A program made the translations under genes and the position numbers. The notes under the pieces are model-generated. The model was not told the DNA's origin, did not search any database, and saw only the letters and a program-made list of their open reading frames with translations. Shown piece after piece: positions 13,921 through 18,084 of a DNA stretch of 18,084 nt; positions within the stretch are counted from its first letter, which is position 1, and each line of letters begins with the position of its first letter. The stretch is from Akkermansiaceae bacterium (GTDB lineage: Bacteria; Verrucomicrobiota; Verrucomicrobiia; Verrucomicrobiales; Akkermansiaceae). The DNA lies in NCBI GenBank assembly GCA_018676385.1, contig JABHEX010000046.1, positions 1 through 18,084 of the forward strand, in the 5' to 3' direction.

Positions 13921-16896
13921 ATGAAAACAACCACCATGAGCAAACGCATCACCACGGGCGTGGCTGCGGCCGCCACTCTAACATTTTTGCCTCTCACTGC
14001 CGTTGCTGCGAAGGCACCGAAATCCGATTCTCCGCGCCCACTCGCCATTCAGCTAGGGGCCCCGTTTCATGATCACGCCGTGCTCCAGCGTGGCATGTCA
14101 GTTCCCGTCTGGGGATGGAGTAAGCCCGGCACCAAGGTGGCCGTCGAGTTTGGCGGACAGAAAGTTTCCGCCACCGCCGGCAAGAACGGTAAGTGGATAG
14201 CTGAACTCAAAGACCTGAAAGCGAACTTCGAACCGGCAGAACTCGTCATCAACGAGGCAGGTGGTAAAAAAGAAACGCTCACCGATATCCTTGTAGGTGA
14301 AGTCTGGATGGCATCCGGTCAGTCGAACATGCAATGGATTGTAGGGAAGAGTAAGGTCAAGACGCTGGCCGCCGAATTCTCCAAGGAGAACGAGGGTAAG
14401 GTTGCTCCGATACGGGAATTCCAGGTTTCCTCGGTGACTTCCCAATTGCACCCGATTCAGAAAGCTACTGGTGCTTGGAAGAATGGTAATTATGACAGCT
14501 ACAGTGCGATCGCTTTTGCCTTCGCTCACAAGATCTACCATGAAGTCAAAGTGCCTATCGGTATCCTTAATTGCTCATTTTCACAGACCGCCATTCAAGC
14601 TTGGGTGCCACGCGAAGGCTGGGCGACAGCCAAGGATGATTACAGCAAGGCGATTCATCAAAAGTGCCTTATTACCGATCCCACAACGCCCGAGCATAAA
14701 GATGCATGGGGTGGGTTTTACAAGTCACTCGAAGGCCAGATTGCCGCCAACGAAGCTGCGATTAAAGCCGGTCGCGAGGCTAAAGAAATTAGCGCGCCAG
14801 TTCCCGGAAACCTGAGCTCTAACCGCGATGCCAACTGGCTGTATAATGGCCGTATGAGCCCGGTCGTTCCCTACGCGATCCGCGGTGCCATTTGGAACCA
14901 AGGCTACGCCAATATGGGCGAGGGTCTGCCATATTACAACAACCTACACAACCTAGTACGCGGATGGAGAATCGTTTGGAATAAACCAAATCTCCCTGTC
15001 TACTTCCACCAGTTCTATAGCGCCGGAATGAGGCACGTTGGTAAGGAGGTCAACAAACCGAGCATCGATGGCACCGCCGAGATGCGTCTCGGCACCTGGC
15101 TCGCCCGCGACATTCCTAACACCGGTATGGCCTCGCAGATCGATATTGCGGGTGCCATTCACTATCAATGCAAGGCGGTGCCCGGGCAGCGGCTCGCATT
15201 GCACGCGCTCAAGAACCAGTATGGTAAGAAGGATCTCGTCGTCGATGGACCGATGTTTAAATCCTATAAGGTTGAGGGCGACAAGGTGGTCGTCGAATTT
15301 GACCACGCTAACGGCGGCCTCGTCGTTGCCGGAACCGCGTATAATGCGGTCGGGCGTCATAAAGATTCCACTAACTATGCCAATCCCAAAGTCATCCCTA
15401 ACGGAGATGCACAGGTGAAGCTCTTCTTCCTCGCTGGTGAAGACCGCATCTGGCATCCGGCGACGGTGAAAATCAACGGCGACAAAGTGGTCGTTTCTTC
15501 GCCAGGGGTCAAAAAGCCGCTCGGTGTTTCCTACGGCACCGGCGAGATCGGTTACCAGCCGAACCTCTACAACAAGTCACTGCTGCCGATGACCCCGTTC
15601 ATTTACTTCAACCAAAAGATGGTCACCAGCAAGGACTGGCCGGATGAAAAACTGAAAGTCGCGGGTGAAACCATCGACCCGTCCACCTTCGGCAACGTCT
15701 ACGAATACCGCAAGATGCCACTGCTCAGCGTGCAGTTCCGCAAGGACGCCGTGTTCCAGGCCGACAAGCCCGTCATCGTCTGGGGATCTACCCGACAGCA
15801 CGGAGATTGGCAAAACACACCGGAAAAAGGCGACTGCAAAGTGTTCTTTGAATTTGGTCCCGAATCAGGCCCGGCTACCATCAAGAAAACCATCGCCGTG
15901 ACACCGGAGATGGCGGAGTGGAAAGTCACCCTGCCACCGACCAAGTCCACTGCCAAGCCACACACTCTGAAAGTCCACTTCACTAAAGACGGTGAGAAGA
16001 TCCACGAGCGCACCATCACCGGCATCGTTTTCGGTGACGTCTGGTGTGTCGTCGCCCCCGCCGTTGGCAAAAAAGCACGTAAGAAAAACGAGTGGAAACT
16101 TCCGGAAGTCAAACCATCTGGACAGATCGTGCGTATGATCGAAAACCAGTCGAACCGCGATGGTCGATCCGATTCCAGCCGCTTCAGCATCTGCACCTCC
16201 CGCACCCCATTGAACCGCCTCGCTGCCCGCTGGAAAGATGCTGACGGACTCGCTGCCGCAATCGGCAACAGCATTTCTGCCAAATCCGGTCGTCCGGTCG
16301 GCATCATCCTTCTGCAGGCGAAAAAAGACATCCCACTCAAGAACTGGATCGCCCCGGATTTCCTCAAGGATACCCCAACCCTGATGCCCGATTACAAAAG
16401 CATTGGCAGTAAGTATCCTAACAATCCAAACTACCTCGCCAACGTCCGACGCTACATTGGCGATTGGAAAAAATACTGGGGTGAAAATATCCCCGCAATG
16501 ATGCAAACCAAGGCCGTGCCAGACGGCAGCTCGTGGGGACAGCTACCTTCACCTAAACCCAACATCGGCGATTCCACCGCTACATTTGAATATAACGTCT
16601 ACATGCATTGCTTCACCCCGGCCACCCTTAGCGGTGTGCTGTTCATCACCGGTGAATCTATGGTATCCGACGACCAGGCAGTCAAGTTCGGCCCAGAGAT
16701 GACCGTTCTCGCTAACAGCGTGAAGTCCCGCTTCGCACTCTGGCACAAAGATGTGGATGTGCCTTTCTATTACACTGTGCCTAACAAGGAACTCGCTCCG
16801 AAGATTACCCAACCCAAGATCAAGGGCGCGAATACTGCTGTTGAAATTGGCGACTGGTTGGAGGTCAATGACGCCATCAAGGCGGTGATAAAATAA
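13921..16896 (+). CDS. Double-length sialate-O-acetylesterase-like (SASA) protein, second copy degenerate
   Basis: 991 residues, far longer than the roughly 500-650 usual for the family. Sec signal at residues 1-30. The first unit has the leading Ig-like part (FHDHAVLQRGMSVPVWGWS), GEVWMASGQSNMQW with nucleophile S135, RGAIWNQGYAN (325-331), RGWRIVWNKPNLPVYFHQF, and the histidine block D408-x5-H414 followed by GQRLALHALKNQYGK, ending PNLYNKSLLPMTPF (about 559). A second unit starts near 606 (FRKDAVFQADKPVIVWGS), has GDVWCVVAP at 705-713 where the GQS motif should be (Ser replaced by A714), SGVLFITGES (907-913), and RFALWHKDVDVPFYYTV, then stops before any histidine block. Copy 1 should be an acyl esterase, though the usual D-I-H-P reads A-I-H-Y and the Glu of W-x-Q-G-E is Tyr329. 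Copy 2 is probably non-catalytic. The substrate is likely an acetylated glycan. The next SASA gene follows after 32 bp, so they form an operon. Confidence 0.88.
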   Translation: MKTTTMSKRITTGVAAAATLTFLPLTAVAAKAPKSDSPRPLAIQLGAPFHDHAVLQRGMSVPVWGWSKPGTKVAVEFGGQKVSATAGKNGKWIAELKDLKANFEPAELVINEAGGKKETLTDILVGEVWMASGQSNMQWIVGKSKVKTLAAEFSKENEGKVAPIREFQVSSVTSQLHPIQKATGAWKNGNYDSYSAIAFAFAHKIYHEVKVPIGILNCSFSQTAIQAWVPREGWATAKDDYSKAIHQKCLITDPTTPEHKDAWGGFYKSLEGQIAANEAAIKAGREAKEISAPVPGNLSSNRDANWLYNGRMSPVVPYAIRGAIWNQGYANMGEGLPYYNNLHNLVRGWRIVWNKPNLPVYFHQFYSAGMRHVGKEVNKPSIDGTAEMRLGTWLARDIPNTGMASQIDIAGAIHYQCKAVPGQRLALHALKNQYGKKDLVVDGPMFKSYKVEGDKVVVEFDHANGGLVVAGTAYNAVGRHKDSTNYANPKVIPNGDAQVKLFFLAGEDRIWHPATVKINGDKVVVSSPGVKKPLGVSYGTGEIGYQPNLYNKSLLPMTPFIYFNQKMVTSKDWPDEKLKVAGETIDPSTFGNVYEYRKMPLLSVQFRKDAVFQADKPVIVWGSTRQHGDWQNTPEKGDCKVFFEFGPESGPATIKKTIAVTPEMAEWKVTLPPTKSTAKPHTLKVHFTKDGEKIHERTITGIVFGDVWCVVAPAVGKKARKKNEWKLPEVKPSGQIVRMIENQSNRDGRSDSSRFSICTSRTPLNRLAARWKDADGLAAAIGNSISAKSGRPVGIILLQAKKDIPLKNWIAPDFLKDTPTLMPDYKSIGSKYPNNPNYLANVRRYIGDWKKYWGENIPAMMQTKAVPDGSSWGQLPSPKPNIGDSTATFEYNVYMHCFTPATLSGVLFITGESMVSDDQAVKFGPEMTVLANSVKSRFALWHKDVDVPFYYTVPNKELAPKITQPKIKGANTAVEIGDWLEVNDAIKAVIK

Positions 16897-16928
16897 ATAG
16901 ACAAAAAACCTAACAATATATCAAAGAA

Positions 16929-18084
16929 ATGAAAAAATCATCAACAGTTATCAAGAACAGATTGGTATGCGCGCTGGCATTAGGTGCCGCACTGACAAGT
17001 TCCGCAGTAGTGGCCGCTGAAATCCCCGCCGCCCTGCCAAAGCCAGATGCAACCCCGCCAGCCGATGGCAAGGTGAAGGTCTATATTCTCGCTGGCCAGT
17101 CTAACATGGTCGGTATGGGTGACCTGAAAGGCGCACGCCCTCAGTATCCTTCCATTTACCTCACGTCGGATCCCTCCGTGATCGAAGGCCAGATGCATGC
17201 AGGTACAAACCGCAGCAAGGGAGCGTGCAAGTGGTTCTGGAAAGGTCATCCTGGTTTGAAAGCCCATGGTCTCTATCAGAAATCCGAGGGTGATGCCACC
17301 GGAGCTACCGTCAATGTTGGTGGCAAGACCATTGCTATGAAACTGGGTCAGGTGGGAGAATCGACTCCACCCCTCGCTGCTGGTTCCAAGATGACCGCCA
17401 AGGCATTTATTGATGTTCCGACTACTGGAAATTATCTGGTGCACGTCGGTTACGGCGACAGCAGCCACGCCACGGCAAGCGTCGGCGGCAAGAAAGTTTA
17501 CAGCAAGGACATCGGCGGTGAAGCCGCCCTCACCAAGGTCACTCTTGAAGCTGAAAAACGCCATGCCCTGGAAATCACCTACCTCAAGGGAGGCTCCGCC
17601 GCACTCTGGCTGGAGCAGGTTGATCTGGAAGGTAAAGGTGACCTGTTTACCCTGACTAAGAAGGACGGCAAGTTTCCATTCCTGCTCGACGACAAGGGGG
17701 AGTGGAGCGTGCGCAAGGACGTCTACTTCCAGGATGCACGTATCGCTAACAAGAAGGGTAGTTTCCTCAATGCGGCTTCCAACGGCGGTAGCCTCGGGCC
17801 TGAAGTTGGCTTCGGTGCCGTGATGGGAGTCTTCCACGACAAGCCAGTGCTGCTGATCAAAACCGCGATGGGTAACCGCTCACTGAAGTTCGATTTCCAA
17901 CCACCATCCAGCGGACGCAAAGAGCCCGACAACCACTTTGAGGGCTACGAATACCGCGCTATACTTGAGGGCGTGAACAAGACACTTGCAAACCTCAAGG
18001 AGGTTATGCCCGGTTATAAAGGACAGGGTTATGAGATCGTTGGTTTCGGTTGGTTCCAAGGCCACAAGGACGGCGGATCAAGCA
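16929..18084 (+). CDS. Second SASA-type acetylesterase, with an inserted beta domain (3' truncated by window)
   Basis: The frame is open from ATG 16929 to the window edge (385 codons visible). Signal peptide MKKSSTVIKNRLVCALALGA ending about SAVVAA-E. KVYILAGQSNMVGMG carries the catalytic S58. After this block comes an extra region of about 130 residues (roughly 105-235: ATVNVGGKTIAMKLG, FIDVPTTGNYLVHVGYGDSS, HALEITYLKGGSAALWLEQVDLEG) that looks like a PA14- or carbohydrate-binding-like beta-sandwich set inside the esterase. The esterase fold then resumes with GSLGPEVGFGAVMG (287 onward), LLIKTAMGNRSL and GFGWFQGHKDG (W375-F-Q-G378, the W-x-Q-G block with His in place of the usual Glu). The His/Asp end of the active site is beyond the window. 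This is the DUF303/SASA subtype distinct from the longer upstream protein. Co-transcription with the upstream SASA gene is likely. Substrate unknown; acetylated polysaccharide inferred. Confidence 0.88.
   Translation, partial: MKKSSTVIKNRLVCALALGAALTSSAVVAAEIPAALPKPDATPPADGKVKVYILAGQSNMVGMGDLKGARPQYPSIYLTSDPSVIEGQMHAGTNRSKGACKWFWKGHPGLKAHGLYQKSEGDATGATVNVGGKTIAMKLGQVGESTPPLAAGSKMTAKAFIDVPTTGNYLVHVGYGDSSHATASVGGKKVYSKDIGGEAALTKVTLEAEKRHALEITYLKGGSAALWLEQVDLEGKGDLFTLTKKDGKFPFLLDDKGEWSVRKDVYFQDARIANKKGSFLNAASNGGSLGPEVGFGAVMGVFHDKPVLLIKTAMGNRSLKFDFQPPSSGRKEPDNHFEGYEYRAILEGVNKTLANLKEVMPGYKGQGYEIVGFGWFQGHKDGGSS

Noticed and set aside
15699..16506. Long minus-strand open frames (222 and 213 codons) in the SASA gene
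   Set aside because: Two overlapping frames opposite a clearly real gene with family motifs; low-complexity, no domain, no leader.
16980..17837. 285-codon minus-strand open frame near the right edge
   Set aside because: The plus strand has a signal peptide and GQSNM esterase motif in a continuous frame from 16929 to the window end; the minus frame is its shadow.
1..18084. Defence system, prophage, transposon or CRISPR
   Set aside because: No nuclease, helicase, integrase, transposase, regularly spaced repeats or target-site duplications seen; gene content is extracellular and glycan-related.

Overview
The window reads like a chromosomal segment of a Verrucomicrobiota bacterium, possibly Akkermansiaceae/Rubritalea-like (inference). 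The reasons are two proteins ending in the short PEP-CTERM form TALLGLGGLALILRRRK, a DUF1592/DUF1585 gene overlapping a DUF1552 gene, a sulfatase, sialate-O-acetylesterase-type (SASA) esterases, a probable DUF6288 protein, and start sites without clear Shine-Dalgarno sequences. I saw no tRNA, rRNA, CRISPR array, insertion sequence, transposase or phage gene.

Layout. 1-1539 (+): the end of a DUF1592-type gene, overlapping by ATGA a Tat-exported DUF1552 protein, with a hairpin after it. 1770-3394 (-): a Sel1-repeat protein with its terminator. 3513-4820 (-): an autotransporter-passenger-like PEP-CTERM protein with its terminator. 4821-5206: AT-rich intergenic DNA. 5207-7440 (+): an unrecognised exported protein, then a sulfatase. 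7523-8593 (-): an AraR-like GntR/LacI chimeric regulator with a perfect palindrome just before its start. 8757-9548 (+): a second PEP-CTERM protein and terminator. 9605-10954 (+): an SGNH/GDSL hydrolase with an N-terminal beta-sandwich-like region. 10964-13630 (-): a PDZ plus helical-repeat protein, facing the hydrolase across 9 bp. 13631-13920: a divergent intergenic region with a nested dyad. 13921-18084 (+): a double-length SASA protein and a second SASA protein cut by the window edge.

How it fits together. Except for the regulator, every protein whose N-terminus is visible has an export signal. The enzymes (formylglycine sulfatase, SGNH hydrolase, two SASA proteins) are of types that remove sulfate and acyl groups from polysaccharides. 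With a sugar-type regulator nearby, the region looks like an extracellular glycan-processing neighbourhood. No glycoside hydrolase, lyase or transporter lies inside the window, so a complete degradation locus is not shown.

Most notable observations: (1) the two PEP-CTERM genes share a 3' cassette of anchor codons, 3' untranslated stretch and terminator, although the rest of the proteins is unrelated; (2) the 991-residue SASA protein is an internal duplication whose second copy has lost the nucleophile and the histidine region; (3) a 42-bp nested dyad lies between the divergent PDZ-protein and SASA genes; (4) a 16-bp palindrome is the probable operator of the regulator.
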